From positions 1-37,852 of the forward strand of contig CAYSFD010000050.1 in assembly GCA_964430565.1 (NCBI GenBank): a stretch of 37,852 nucleotides of DNA. Direction: 5' to 3'. The stretch's first letter is position 1, and every line of letters begins with the position of its first letter. The stretch comes from VBDM01 sp964430565. GTDB lineage: Bacteria > Pseudomonadota > Gammaproteobacteria > Burkholderiales > SG8-39. Below are positions 8,619 through 14,935 of the stretch, piece by piece. The notes under the pieces were generated by a model. That model worked only from the letters and a program-made list of their open reading frames with translations. It was not told the DNA's origin and did no database searches. Both the position numbers and the translations under genes were made by a program.

Positions 8619-9189
8619 TTTCCGCTAGATGAGATGCCAACTTGGGGAAATCGGAGGTCTTGAAGAGAATCCTGACGTGCTTGTACTTCTCCTCAAGCGT
8701 TTTCTTTCCGCCTTCCTCCCTATCGACGACAGCCAAGATACCGACGATCTTGTAGCCAGCCCCTTCAAATTCTTGGCACGCCTTCAGGGTTGACGACCCA
8801 GTGGTAATCACATCATCAACCACAACGATCTTTGTTCCGGAAGGAAGCTCGTTTTCAATTCTCCGGCGAGTCCCGTGCTTCTTCGGCTCCTTACGAGCAA
8901 TGGAACCATGGAGTACTTTCCCGCCGGTTTGGTGCGACAACATAATTACGGCTGCGGTGATGAAGTCGGCCCCCATCGTCAGACCACCGATAGCCGTGGG
9001 CTTTACGGGGAGCTTTTCGATTTCCTTGAGGAGCTCCTGACCGATGAGAGTTAGCCCCTCGCCGTCAAGCGTGACGGTCTTGCAATCGAAGTAGTACCGA
9101 GACTTGACCCCGTTACTTAGGACGAAATCGCCCTCTATGATGCAGAGCTTTTCGATGAGGCGGTGCAGGCGATCTCGGTTAGTCGGCAT
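8593..9189 (-). CDS. Orotate phosphoribosyltransferase homologue
   Basis: A type I phosphoribosyltransferase of 198 residues. The PRPP loop IVVVDDVITTGSS is at about 121-133. The mobile active-site loop has R99, K100, K103 and H105 in the OPRTase pattern RKxxKxH. The N-terminus (LSNGVKSRYYFD, about 24-35) matches the phosphate/orotate-binding part. Biochemically this should convert orotate and PRPP to OMP. However, it sits in an AT-richer operon with an HTH gene, an unknown gene and a STAS-like gene, away from other pyrimidine genes. It may therefore be a horizontally acquired paralogue with a specialised nucleotide-related role rather than the housekeeping pyrE. Start ATG 9189 has a strong Shine-Dalgarno (AAAGGAG) 7-8 nt upstream. 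Confidence 0.88.
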   Translation of the reverse strand: MPTNRDRLHRLIEKLCIIEGDFVLSNGVKSRYYFDCKTVTLDGEGLTLIGQELLKEIEKLPVKPTAIGGLTMGADFITAAVIMLSHQTGGKVLHGSIARKEPKKHGTRRRIENELPSGTKIVVVDDVITTGSSTLKACQEFEGAGYKIVGILAVVDREEGGKKTLEEKYKHVRILFKTSDFPKLASHLAENGAERAVA

Positions 9190-9330
9190 TATCTCGCTCC
9201 TTTGTGATGTCCTTAAGTTCCCCGAATCGATTTGTGTCTTCGATTGCCACTTAAGGCACTGAGAGAGGAGAGGGGAAAGTCAGCATTATATCGCCCTCTT
9301 TAGGCCGCGAAGTCTGTCGCGCGGTTCCAC
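9190..9330 (-). promoter_or_regulatory. Leader and possible promoter of the PRTase operon
   Basis: This 141-nt gap between the HTH gene and the phosphoribosyltransferase carries, on the minus strand, a perfect TATAAT (9290-9285). No convincing -35 hexamer is at the standard distance. The Shine-Dalgarno AAAGGAG lies just before the 9189 start. Two CTTAAG-centred short palindromes lie in the leader. The PRTase genes could thus be transcribed independently of the HTH gene, possibly with an activator. Confidence 0.35.
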
Positions 9331-9507
9331 TTATTCTTCCTGGAATTTACGCAAATCATCCTGAGAAACCTGCCAGACCTTCTTGAGCCCGACTGATTTC
9401 TTCTTTTCGGCCGGGAGCTTGCGTTCGCGTATGTAACGGCGCACGGTTTCTTCCGTCACATGAAGGATTTTTGAAACCTCCGAAACCGTATATTGGCCGC
9501 CCTTCAT
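9331..9507 (-). CDS. Small MerR/excisionase-type HTH DNA-binding protein
   Basis: A 58-residue gene read directly from the minus strand. It begins MKGGQYTVSEVSKILHV and continues TEETVRRYIRERKLPAEK, then GLKKVWQVSQDDLRKFQEE. This is the compact winged helix-turn-helix of the excisionase/MerR-like (HTH_17) family, whose members bind DNA at promoters or att sites. Shine-Dalgarno AAGGAAG lies about 7 nt before the ATG at 9507. It is the first gene of the minus-strand group and the best candidate for its regulator. The tandem 10-bp repeat upstream could be its operator. There is no integrase in the window, so a true excisionase role is less likely. Confidence 0.8.
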   Translation of the reverse strand: MKGGQYTVSEVSKILHVTEETVRRYIRERKLPAEKKKSVGLKKVWQVSQDDLRKFQEE

Positions 9508-9604
9508 TCTTGATCTTCCTTCACTGCGGCGCCAACTGAGGGACTTTCATAAACAACAGTAATGTAAGCCACACTAGTGCATTATGCAACATCTATCTAT
9601 ACAC

Positions 9605-9624
9605 AACGATATACAACGATATAC
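9605..9624. repeat. Exact tandem 10-bp repeat upstream of the HTH gene
   Basis: AACGATATAC occurs twice back to back (9605-9614, 9615-9624) and is preceded by a partial third copy (ATACAC at 9599-9604). The period equals about one helical turn, so both copies face the same side of DNA. It lies in the AT-rich divergent intergenic region between the HTH gene and the 9654 membrane-protein gene, suiting a regulator-binding site. Confidence 0.55.
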
Positions 9625-9653
9625 TGCAGATCACTCTAGTACGAATCTAGCAC

Positions 9654-10073
9654 GTGCCCCTTTCCGATCCTTCCTCTGACCCCACTGCCCCTCGTCCCAC
9701 CGAAGGCCTGATCACGCTCACCCACGTGATTTATGCGCTGCACGCGTTCAGCGCCTTCACCGGTTTGATGAGCCCGGCATTTATCCTCACGGCCTTCCTC
9801 ACCGGCTGGCCGTCGATCATCGCGGTGATTCTGAATTACGCGAAGCGCGCGGAGGCGCGCGGCTCCTGGCTCGATTCGCATTTCGGCTGGCAGATCCGCA
9901 CGTTCTGGTACGCGCTCCTGTGGCTGCTCGTGGGCGGGGTGGCGTTCGTGACGGTGATCGGGATTCCGGTCGCGGTGGTGGTGTGGGTGCTGACGGGCCT
10001 GTGGGTGCTCTACCGCATCGCGCGCGGCTGGATGACGCTTTCGGCGGAGAAGCCGATACCGCTGCAGTTATAG
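9654..10073 (+). CDS. DUF4870-like small membrane protein
   Basis: A 139-residue integral membrane protein. A short hydrophilic, Pro/Asp-rich N-terminus is followed by about four hydrophobic segments: VIYALHAFSAFTGLM, FILTAFLTGWPSIIAVIL, FWYALLWLLVGGVAFVTVIG and VAVVVWVLTGLWVLYRI. The ending YRIARGWMTLSAEKPIPL resembles DUF4870-type proteins. Function is unknown; these proteins sit in the inner membrane. The start used is GTG 9654, with no clear Shine-Dalgarno. It marks the return from the AT-richer island to GC-rich chromosomal DNA. Confidence 0.7.
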   Translation: MPLSDPSSDPTAPRPTEGLITLTHVIYALHAFSAFTGLMSPAFILTAFLTGWPSIIAVILNYAKRAEARGSWLDSHFGWQIRTFWYALLWLLVGGVAFVTVIGIPVAVVVWVLTGLWVLYRIARGWMTLSAEKPIPLQL

Positions 10074-10083
10074 CAGTAGGCGC

Positions 10084-10113
10084 TTGAACGCCGCTCCCGA
10101 ACGCGGCTAAGCT
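10084..10113 (+). promoter_or_regulatory. Promoter of the potassium channel gene
   Basis: TTGAAC at 10084-10089 and TAAGCT at 10108-10113 are separated by 18 nt. The -10 ends 9 nt before the ATG at 10123, and there is no Shine-Dalgarno, so the transcript is probably leaderless or nearly so. Confidence 0.5.
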
Positions 10114-10122
10114 GGCGCTCGC

Positions 10123-11007
10123 ATGACCGCGCATCCCTCCCCCACCCCGGAATCCGGCGACTCCCCCGAAGCGGCGAGCTTCGGCCGGCCGCGGCGCGGC
10201 TGGCGGCGCACGTTCTTCGTGGTGATTTTCGAGTCGAACACGCGCGCCGGCAAGGCGTTCGACGTCGCGCTGATTTTCGCGATTTTCGCGAGCGTGGCGG
10301 TGGTGATGCTCGACAGCATGCAGAGCATCGGCGGGCGCTACCCGCGCCTGTTCCTCGCGCTCGAGTGGGGCTTCACGCTGCTCTTCACCGTCGAGTACCT
10401 GGCGCGGCTCGCCTGCGTCGAGAGGCCGGCGCATTATGCGAAGAGCTTCTTCGGTGTGGTCGATCTGCTGGCGATACTGCCCACTTACCTCGCGTTCTTC
10501 TTCCCGGGGCTGCGGGCGCTGATGGACGTGCGGCTGCTGCGCGTGTTGCGGGTTTTCCGGATCCTCAAGCTCACCGCCTACATGCGCGAGTACCGCTCGC
10601 TCGGCGCGGCGCTCGCCGCGAGCAAGCGCAGGATCCTGGTGTTCCTCGGCACGGTGGCGATCGTCGTGTTCGTGCTCGGCACGGTGATGTATGTGGTCGA
10701 GGGGCCGAAGAACGGCTTCACCAGCATTCCGGTCGGCGTCTACTGGGCGATCTCGACCATGAGCACGGTGGGCTACGGCGACATCGTTCCGAAGACCGGT
10801 CTCGGCCGCACGATCGCGAGCTTCATCATGCTGCTCGGCTGGGGCGTCCTCGCGGTGCCGACCGGCATCGTCACCGCCGAGATCACCCGGCAGCGCCTGA
10901 AGGAGCCGGAGGAGGGGCCGCGGCGCTGCGACGCCTGCGCAAGCGCGAACCACGCCGCGTCGGCGCGCTATTGCCGGGATTGCGGCGCGCCGCTCCCCGG
11001 GCGCTGA
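10123..11007 (+). CDS. Voltage-gated potassium channel with C-terminal zinc ribbon
   Basis: A six-transmembrane ion channel of 294 residues. The S4-like segment carries regularly spaced arginines (RLLRVLRVFRILKL, about 135-150). The pore has the K+ selectivity filter TVGYGD (215-220), with the S6 helix after it (IASFIMLLGWGVLAVPTGI). It should conduct K+ across the inner membrane in response to potential. After the channel comes an unusual C-terminal tail with paired cysteines: CDAC at 269-272, and CRDC some 15 residues later. This is a small zinc-ribbon pattern, perhaps for assembly or redox sensing. The gene appears monocistronic, with its promoter immediately upstream. Confidence 0.93.
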   Translation: MTAHPSPTPESGDSPEAASFGRPRRGWRRTFFVVIFESNTRAGKAFDVALIFAIFASVAVVMLDSMQSIGGRYPRLFLALEWGFTLLFTVEYLARLACVERPAHYAKSFFGVVDLLAILPTYLAFFFPGLRALMDVRLLRVLRVFRILKLTAYMREYRSLGAALAASKRRILVFLGTVAIVVFVLGTVMYVVEGPKNGFTSIPVGVYWAISTMSTVGYGDIVPKTGLGRTIASFIMLLGWGVLAVPTGIVTAEITRQRLKEPEEGPRRCDACASANHAASARYCRDCGAPLPGR

Positions 11008-11118
11008 GCACGGCTGGCCGCGTGCAGGGGTGCGCATTTATCCGCAGCAGCTCGGCGACAACCGGGAAGGCCAGGAGAGGGAGCGAGGACGTCTGGAAGG
11101 CCAGACTGCCGCGGCGTT

Positions 11119-11147
11119 TTGCCGAATTACTGCATTTCTGCTAACCT
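11119..11147 (+). promoter_or_regulatory. Promoter of the AbrB/PIN module
   Basis: TTGCCG (11119-11124), 17 nt, then TAACCT (11142-11147) with an extended -10 TG at 11139-11140. The start codon at 11154 lies 6 nt beyond the -10, which predicts leaderless transcription. Confidence 0.45.
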
Positions 11148-11153
11148 GCGGCA

Positions 11154-11396
11154 ATGAAGGCGACTCTCACCGTCACCAGCCGCGGCGTCGTAACGCTGCC
11201 GGCGAAACTCCGCGCCGCGCTCGGCCTCAAGCCCGACGATCATCTCATCGCCGAGACGACGCCCGAGGGCCTGCTTCTGCGTCCTGCGGTGACGCTCCCG
11301 GTCGAGGTCTACAGCGAAGAGCGGATCGGCGAGTTCGACCAAGGCGAGGCCGATCTGGAGAAGGTCCTGACGCGGAGAAAGAAAACCGCGCGCTGA
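11154..11396 (+). CDS. AbrB/SpoVT-type antitoxin
   Basis: An 80-residue swapped-hairpin AbrB domain protein: LTVTSRGVVTLPAKLRAALG followed by LKPDDHLIAETTPEGLLLRP (residues about 4-45). The acidic tail probably wraps the cognate toxin. AbrB-type antitoxins bind DNA at their own promoter and neutralise a PIN-type RNase. The PIN gene starts 11 nt downstream. The ATG at 11154 has no Shine-Dalgarno and lies at the expected transcription start. Confidence 0.88.
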   Translation: MKATLTVTSRGVVTLPAKLRAALGLKPDDHLIAETTPEGLLLRPAVTLPVEVYSEERIGEFDQGEADLEKVLTRRKKTAR

Positions 11397-11407
11397 ATCG
11401 CCGGCCG

Positions 11408-11932
11408 ATGCGGATTTTCCTCGACGCGAACGTCCTTTTTTCGGCCGCCAAATCCGACGGGGCGGTGAGGCGGCTGCTGGACCTGCTCATCGAGACCGGA
11501 CACGAATGCTGGGCGGACGGATTTGTCGCGGAGGAAGCGCGCCGCAATCTCGCCGCGAAATTCCCCGACGGCCTGCCTCTCCTCGACGCGCTGCTCTCGC
11601 GCCTGCGCACCGGACCGATTCATGCGCCCGATCCCGCGCTCGAAGACGCGTTGCCGCTCCCGGAAAAGGACCGGCCGGTGCTCGCCGCGGCGATCCGTCA
11701 TGCTTGCGAAGCCCTGGTCACGGGCGATCGCACGCATTTCGGCCGTCTCTACGGCAAGGCGATTCACGGCGTGACGATCCATTCGCCGCGCTCGATCGCC
11801 GAAGCGCTGCTCGCGGATGCTCTCCCGGCCCCGAAGGTGCTGCGGCAGCCGCGCAAGCGGTACGCGATACGCTCGAAGCCGCCCGGGAGGCGCGCGCCGG
11901 CGCAATTGCATAAATACACGAAGCCCGTGTAA
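11408..11932 (+). CDS. PIN-domain ribonuclease toxin (AbrB partner)
   Basis: A 174-residue PIN-domain protein. Acidic residues expected to bind Mg2+ are visible: D6 in RIFLDANVLFSA, E in FVAEEARRN, D in LPEKDRPVLAAAIRH, and D in LVTGDRTHFG. As the toxin of a VapBC-like pair it should cleave RNA, with the upstream AbrB protein as antidote. ATG 11408 is preceded by a GC-rich 11-nt gap. The C-terminal tail is basic (KRYAIRSKPPGRRAPAQ) and runs into the promoter of the next toxin-antitoxin pair. Confidence 0.87.
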   Translation: MRIFLDANVLFSAAKSDGAVRRLLDLLIETGHECWADGFVAEEARRNLAAKFPDGLPLLDALLSRLRTGPIHAPDPALEDALPLPEKDRPVLAAAIRHACEALVTGDRTHFGRLYGKAIHGVTIHSPRSIAEALLADALPAPKVLRQPRKRYAIRSKPPGRRAPAQLHKYTKPV

Positions 11933-11935
11933 TAT
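11906..11935 (+). promoter_or_regulatory. Promoter and inverted-repeat operator of the RHH/PIN module
   Basis: TTGCAT (11906-11911) and TAATAT (11930-11935) are 18 nt apart. Between and overlapping them is the inverted repeat TACACG (11915-11920) / CGTGTA (11926-11931), a fitting site for autoregulation by the ribbon-helix-helix antitoxin. The promoter lies inside the end of the preceding PIN gene. Confidence 0.45.
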
Positions 11936-11967
11936 TATTTTCCGCGAAAAAACGCGGGGAAACGCCG

Positions 11968-12216
11968 ATGAAGAACGTCACCATCACCCTCGACCGCGAA
12001 ACCGCCGCTTGGACGCGCGTGCATGCGGCGCAGCGCAACCTGAGCGTATCGCGTTTCGTCGGCGAGGTGCTGCGCGAGCACATGCGCGAGTCGCGCGAGT
12101 ACGACGCGGCGATGAAGCGCTATTTCGCACTGAAACCGTTTCCGCTCACGGGGCCGCCGCAGCGCTACCCGAAGCGCGAGGAGCTGTATGACCGGCCCGT
12201 GTTTCGTCGACGCTAA
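11968..12216 (+). CDS. Ribbon-helix-helix (CopG-like) antitoxin
   Basis: An 82-residue protein opening with the RHH strand and helices (MKNVTITLDRETAAWTRVHA, then LSVSRFVGEVLREHM). It has a charged tail ending RPVFRRR that likely contacts the toxin. RHH antitoxins repress their operon and block the PIN toxin encoded next. A short CCGCG/CGCGG hairpin (11942-11957) and GGGGAAA lie just before the ATG at 11968. Its coding end overlaps the PIN toxin start by 29 bases (12188-12216), indicating coupled synthesis. Confidence 0.85.
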   Translation: MKNVTITLDRETAAWTRVHAAQRNLSVSRFVGEVLREHMRESREYDAAMKRYFALKPFPLTGPPQRYPKREELYDRPVFRRR

Positions 12217-12691
12217 CGTCTTCGTCTACGCGCACGATCCGCGGGACCCGTCGAAGCAGGCCCGCGCCAGGCAGTGGATCGACGCCTTATGGCAGGAGCG
12301 CCTCGGACGCACCGGCATCCAGGTCCTCTCCGAGTACTACGCCGTCGCGACACGCAAACTGACGCCGCGGTTTCCGCCGGAACGGGCGTGGGACTACGTC
12401 AACGAGTTGCTCGCCTGGGCGCCGCAGCCGGTCGACGCGGCGCTGCTGAAGCGCGCGCACGAGATCGAGCAGCGCTGGCGTCTTTCCTGGTGGGACAGCC
12501 TGGTGGTCGGCGCGGCGCAGCTGCAGGACTGCGCGCTGCTCCTGACCGAGGATCTCCAGGATGGCGCCGTGTTCGGCGGTGTGACGGTGCGCAGCCCGTT
12601 CACGCTCGCAGCCGAAGAGCCGCCGGCAGGCTACGCGGTCACGCCCGAGGCGCGAAGCCGCCACCGCCCGCGCGGCCGGCCGAAGCGGTGA
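12188..12691 (+). CDS. PIN-domain toxin (RHH partner)
   Basis: A 167-residue PIN protein with the catalytic pattern FVDANVFVYAHD (D8), VLSEYYAVA (E), WWDSLVVGAA (D) and LLTEDLQDG (E/D). It is predicted to be an Mg2+-dependent ribonuclease held by the overlapping RHH antitoxin. The C-terminal 25 residues are Arg/Pro-rich (RSRHRPRGRPKR), an RNA- or DNA-binding-like tail beyond the usual PIN length. All acidic residues seem present, so the module looks intact. Confidence 0.9.
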   Translation: MTGPCFVDANVFVYAHDPRDPSKQARARQWIDALWQERLGRTGIQVLSEYYAVATRKLTPRFPPERAWDYVNELLAWAPQPVDAALLKRAHEIEQRWRLSWWDSLVVGAAQLQDCALLLTEDLQDGAVFGGVTVRSPFTLAAEEPPAGYAVTPEARSRHRPRGRPKR

Positions 12692-12761
12692 CGGCATATT
12701 CCAGAGAGCGCGATTTCATGCGCCGCGCAACGCGAAGACTTGGCCCCCGGGCTTCAGCTCC

Positions 12762-13583
12762 ATGAACGCGCCTCCCTCTCCCAATCCCGACACGCTCTAC
12801 GAGGTCAGCGAGGCCGGCCGGCAGCAGCTGAAGGGCGGTTCGACGACGCTTTTCGCCGACGCGCTGCGCTTCCTGGTGCTCGCCGAGGGCAAGCTCAGCT
12901 TCGGGCAGATCGCGAAGAACCTCAAGGACGTGCCGGAGGCGCTTCTCGGCAGGATCGTTCTCGATCTTCAGCAGAAGGGTTTCATACGGCCGCTGAAGTC
13001 CGCCGAGCCCGCCGAGAGCGGCGATCTCGGCTCGCTCGATTTCTCCTCCTATATGGCGCCCGATCCGGCAGCCGCCAGGGAGCAGCGGGAAGAGGACTTC
13101 GCCCTCAGGATGCAGGAAGCCCAGAGCACCATGGCTCTGATGAAAGAGCAGGGCTACGCCGTGCGCATTGCACGCCAGGCGCGCTCGGCCGTGAAGCCCA
13201 CCTCCGGAGGCGCCTACTCCGTGCTCATCGTCGAGGACGAACCGGCGCTGTCATACACCATGCGGAAGTTTCTCGAGCTGGAAGGTTTCGCTCCCCGCGT
13301 GGCCGCCAACCGCGATGAGGCCGCGGCGGAGTTGCGCAAGCCCCCGCTTCCGGACCTGATTCTGCTCGATGGGATGCTGTCCGGCGCGAGCGGCTTCGAC
13401 ATTCTCCAGCGCCTGCGCGGCCACCCGGCGCTGAAAGCAATCCCCGTCATCATGGTCACGGCGTTGTCGGCCCGGGAAGATGTCATGCGCGCTCTTGCCG
13501 CCGACGCGAACGGCTACATCACCAAGCCGTTCAAACAGGATGTTCTGATGAAGAGCATCAAGGCTGTGCTCGGCATCGGCTAA
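12762..13583 (+). CDS. Orphan response regulator with N-terminal helical domain
   Basis: A 273-residue protein with the receiver domain at the C-terminus (about 151-272), the reverse of most regulators. Receiver residues are intact: E158/D159, phospho-acceptor D203 in LILLDGM, T233 and K255 in YITKPF. The N-terminal 80 residues (LFADALRFLVLAEGKLSFGQ, then IAKNLKDVPEALLGRIVLDL) look like a winged-helix-type domain, followed by a helical linker (about 100-140). No histidine kinase is adjacent. It could act in transcription or by phospho-dependent protein contacts. It ends with a 4-base overlap on the convergent exonuclease gene. Confidence 0.85.
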   Translation: MNAPPSPNPDTLYEVSEAGRQQLKGGSTTLFADALRFLVLAEGKLSFGQIAKNLKDVPEALLGRIVLDLQQKGFIRPLKSAEPAESGDLGSLDFSSYMAPDPAAAREQREEDFALRMQEAQSTMALMKEQGYAVRIARQARSAVKPTSGGAYSVLIVEDEPALSYTMRKFLELEGFAPRVAANRDEAAAELRKPPLPDLILLDGMLSGASGFDILQRLRGHPALKAIPVIMVTALSAREDVMRALAADANGYITKPFKQDVLMKSIKAVLGIG

Positions 13584-14230
13584 CCGCGCCGCGGGCTGCC
13601 TTCGGCCGGTTCGTCACGCAGCAGTCCCAGGCTCTGGAACCGCAGGAACAGCTCGCGGCAGATCCAGGCGTCGGTGGCGGCGTAGGCGATCTGCTTCGCG
13701 TTGAGATGTGGCGCGGCCCAGTTCGAGGTGCTGGTGCCTTTGGGGATGCGGAAGTCCAGGAAAATCCCGGCGAGGTTGCGAACGCCGGTCTGGCCTGAGC
13801 CGCTCGCGCGCGCGGCGGTGCCGAGGTCGAGCAGGCTCTGCTCCTCGAAGGCGAACACTCGCTTCAGCGCGCGCATATCGTCCTTGAGCGACACGCCGGC
13901 CTTGACGATGCGCGGATCGGCGAGGAGCTCCTCGAGAACCGGGAAGACCTCGGTGCGGCGCAGCTGGAACAGGTACACCGCGCGGGCCGCGGCGACCTGC
14001 ACCAGGCACGGCAGATGGCTCTCGCCTTTTTTGAAAGCCGGCCGCGTCTCGGTATCCAGGCCGACGACGCTCTCCGAGCGCAGGTCCGAGCGCGCCTCTT
14101 CCAGATCCTCGGGTGTCGTCACGACACACACCCTGCCCTCGTAGCGGCGAATGGGCAGCTTCGCCATGTCTTCGCGAGAAATCGTGCGGGCGATTCCGTC
14201 TTGTATGTCAGCTGGGGCAGCGGGAGTCAT
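13580..14230 (-). CDS. RNase D-like 3'-5' exonuclease (DEDDy)
   Basis: A 216-residue DnaQ-superfamily exonuclease domain with no HRDC domain. Exo I is VVGLDTET (D59, E61), Exo II is AGVSLKDDM (D117 or D118), and Exo III is YAATDAW (Y183, D187), which defines the DEDDy subgroup of RNase D and WRN exonucleases. It should trim RNA or DNA 3' ends using two metals. Start ATG 14230. It is shorter than RNase D (about 370 residues), so it is a stand-alone exonuclease. The gene is convergent with the response regulator. Confidence 0.9.
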   Translation of the reverse strand: MTPAAPADIQDGIARTISREDMAKLPIRRYEGRVCVVTTPEDLEEARSDLRSESVVGLDTETRPAFKKGESHLPCLVQVAAARAVYLFQLRRTEVFPVLEELLADPRIVKAGVSLKDDMRALKRVFAFEEQSLLDLGTAARASGSGQTGVRNLAGIFLDFRIPKGTSTSNWAAPHLNAKQIAYAATDAWICRELFLRFQSLGLLRDEPAEGSPRRG

Positions 14231-14316
14231 CGCGGCGTGCAGGGTAGCGCATCTTCGTGCGCACCGGTCCGCCTTTATACTGGGGATCCGTTGTCGTCCT
14301 CAAGGTGGTAACCCCA

Positions 14317-14376
14317 ATGTCCCGCCAGATCCTCCCCAAAGCGCAGATCGATCCCCTGGCGGGCGGTTGGGCGTGA
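14317..14376 (+). CDS. 19-residue ORF coupled to the Fic remnant
   Basis: A short frame MSRQILPKAQIDPLAGGWA preceded by AAGGTGG at about 9 nt and by a -10-like TATACT (14276-14281). Its TGA overlaps the GTG of the Fic remnant (GTGA, 14373-14376). The signals look genuine, so this is likely what remains of the gene that preceded fic, possibly its antitoxin or a regulator. The peptide is too short to classify. Confidence 0.3.
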   Translation: MSRQILPKAQIDPLAGGWA

Positions 14377-14590
14377 GCCGCAAGTACGAAGCCACGGGCC
14401 CCGAGGCCGAATTCGAACCGGGTTCGCGCGGCTACCACCTCTGGACTTCAGCCCATTATCAGGGCGCGGCAGGCGCGCTTACATCGCGGGCATTCATGCG
14501 GCAATGGACCGCGACTACGCCGCGTTGACCGGCGTGTTTGCTCGCGTTATCGAGCGTTCGCGGCGGCGCGACGCTTCCAATGGGCGATGA
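14373..14590 (+). pseudogene. Fic/DOC family remnant with core deleted
   Basis: Two ends of a Fic protein are joined. The first frame from GTG 14373 gives SRKYEATGPEAEFEPGSRG, the N-terminus typical of one Fic family. From about 14432 the reading continues one base out of register as LPPLDFSPLSGRGRRAYIAG and then IHAAMDRDYAALTGVFARVI, matching the C-terminus of such proteins, ending at TGA 14588-14590. The whole central domain, including the HPFxxGNGR active site, is absent. A deletion plus frameshift therefore removed AMP-transferase activity. The 3' end overlaps the opposite-strand gene at 14547-14744. Confidence 0.7.
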
Positions 14591-14744
14591 AAGCTTCCGT
14601 GCTGGCGGGCGAATCGCCGCGCTTGCCCTTGGCGAAGGGTGCGCGGATGCCTTCGACCGCAGAGGAAGTCTGCGCCGAGATGCGCAAGGCCGCCTTACGG
14701 GTCGCAGCCGATCGGAGGTGGCGGTTGGACTGCTTGAGAGTCAT
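14547..14744 (-). CDS. 65-residue basic protein with SxxxEG motif
   Basis: A small basic protein starting MTLKQSNRHLRSAATRKAAL, with the segment ISAQTSSAVEGIRAPFAKG and an end of WKRRAAANAR. It resembles a widespread set of uncharacterised small proteins. SSAVEG fits the (S/T)xxxE(G/N) inhibitory motif of Fic-regulating antitoxins, and the gene overlaps the fic remnant on the other strand, so it could be a Fic inhibitor; this is inference. The ATG at 14744 lies 7 nt after a TACTAT -10 element, with no Shine-Dalgarno. Confidence 0.6.
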   Translation of the reverse strand: MTLKQSNRHLRSAATRKAALRISAQTSSAVEGIRAPFAKGKRGDSPASTEAFIAHWKRRAAANAR

Positions 14745-14751
14745 ACGGCGA

Positions 14752-14780
14752 ATAGTACGCCAGTGACGGGCGATTGAAAA
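14752..14780 (-). promoter_or_regulatory. Promoter of the 65-residue protein gene
   Basis: Read on the minus strand: TTTTCA (14780-14775), 17 nt, TACTAT (14757-14752). The start codon follows 7 nt after the -10, so the mRNA is probably leaderless. Confidence 0.4.
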
Positions 14781-14894
14781 CGTGGGACCGAAAGACTGTC
14801 GAGGGACTCTTCGACAACCGCATCGTGCCCGCACGATTCCCTGACCACTGGTAGGCGGGAAACAGGCAGGTTTTCCCTCGCCGGTGACCCGGTG

Positions 14895-14935
14895 TTGCAA
14901 GAACCCATATTGGGATCTATCATTCCCACTATGGG
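14895..14935 (+). promoter_or_regulatory. Promoter with paired CCCA-N3-TGGG operators
   Basis: TTGCAA (14895-14900), 17 nt, TATCAT (14918-14923). Two copies of the palindrome CCCA-N3-TGGG (14904-14914 and 14925-14935) have centres 21 bp apart, two helical turns. One lies in the spacer and one covers the expected transcription start, an ideal layout for repression by the winged-helix protein encoded directly downstream. Confidence 0.6.

Noticed and set aside
8593..9189. Calling the phosphoribosyltransferase the housekeeping pyrE
   Set aside because: The active site fits, but low GC and linkage to HTH, unknown and STAS genes point to an acquired paralogue; the symbol was left out.
9505..9660. 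Phage att site or integrase remnant next to the excisionase-like gene
   Set aside because: No integrase, tRNA or matching direct repeat at the other side was found in the window.
9817..11037. 406-residue minus-strand frame opposite the potassium channel
   Set aside because: Low-complexity His/Arg/Glu/Ala composition; it is the antisense shadow of a clearly coding GC-rich gene.
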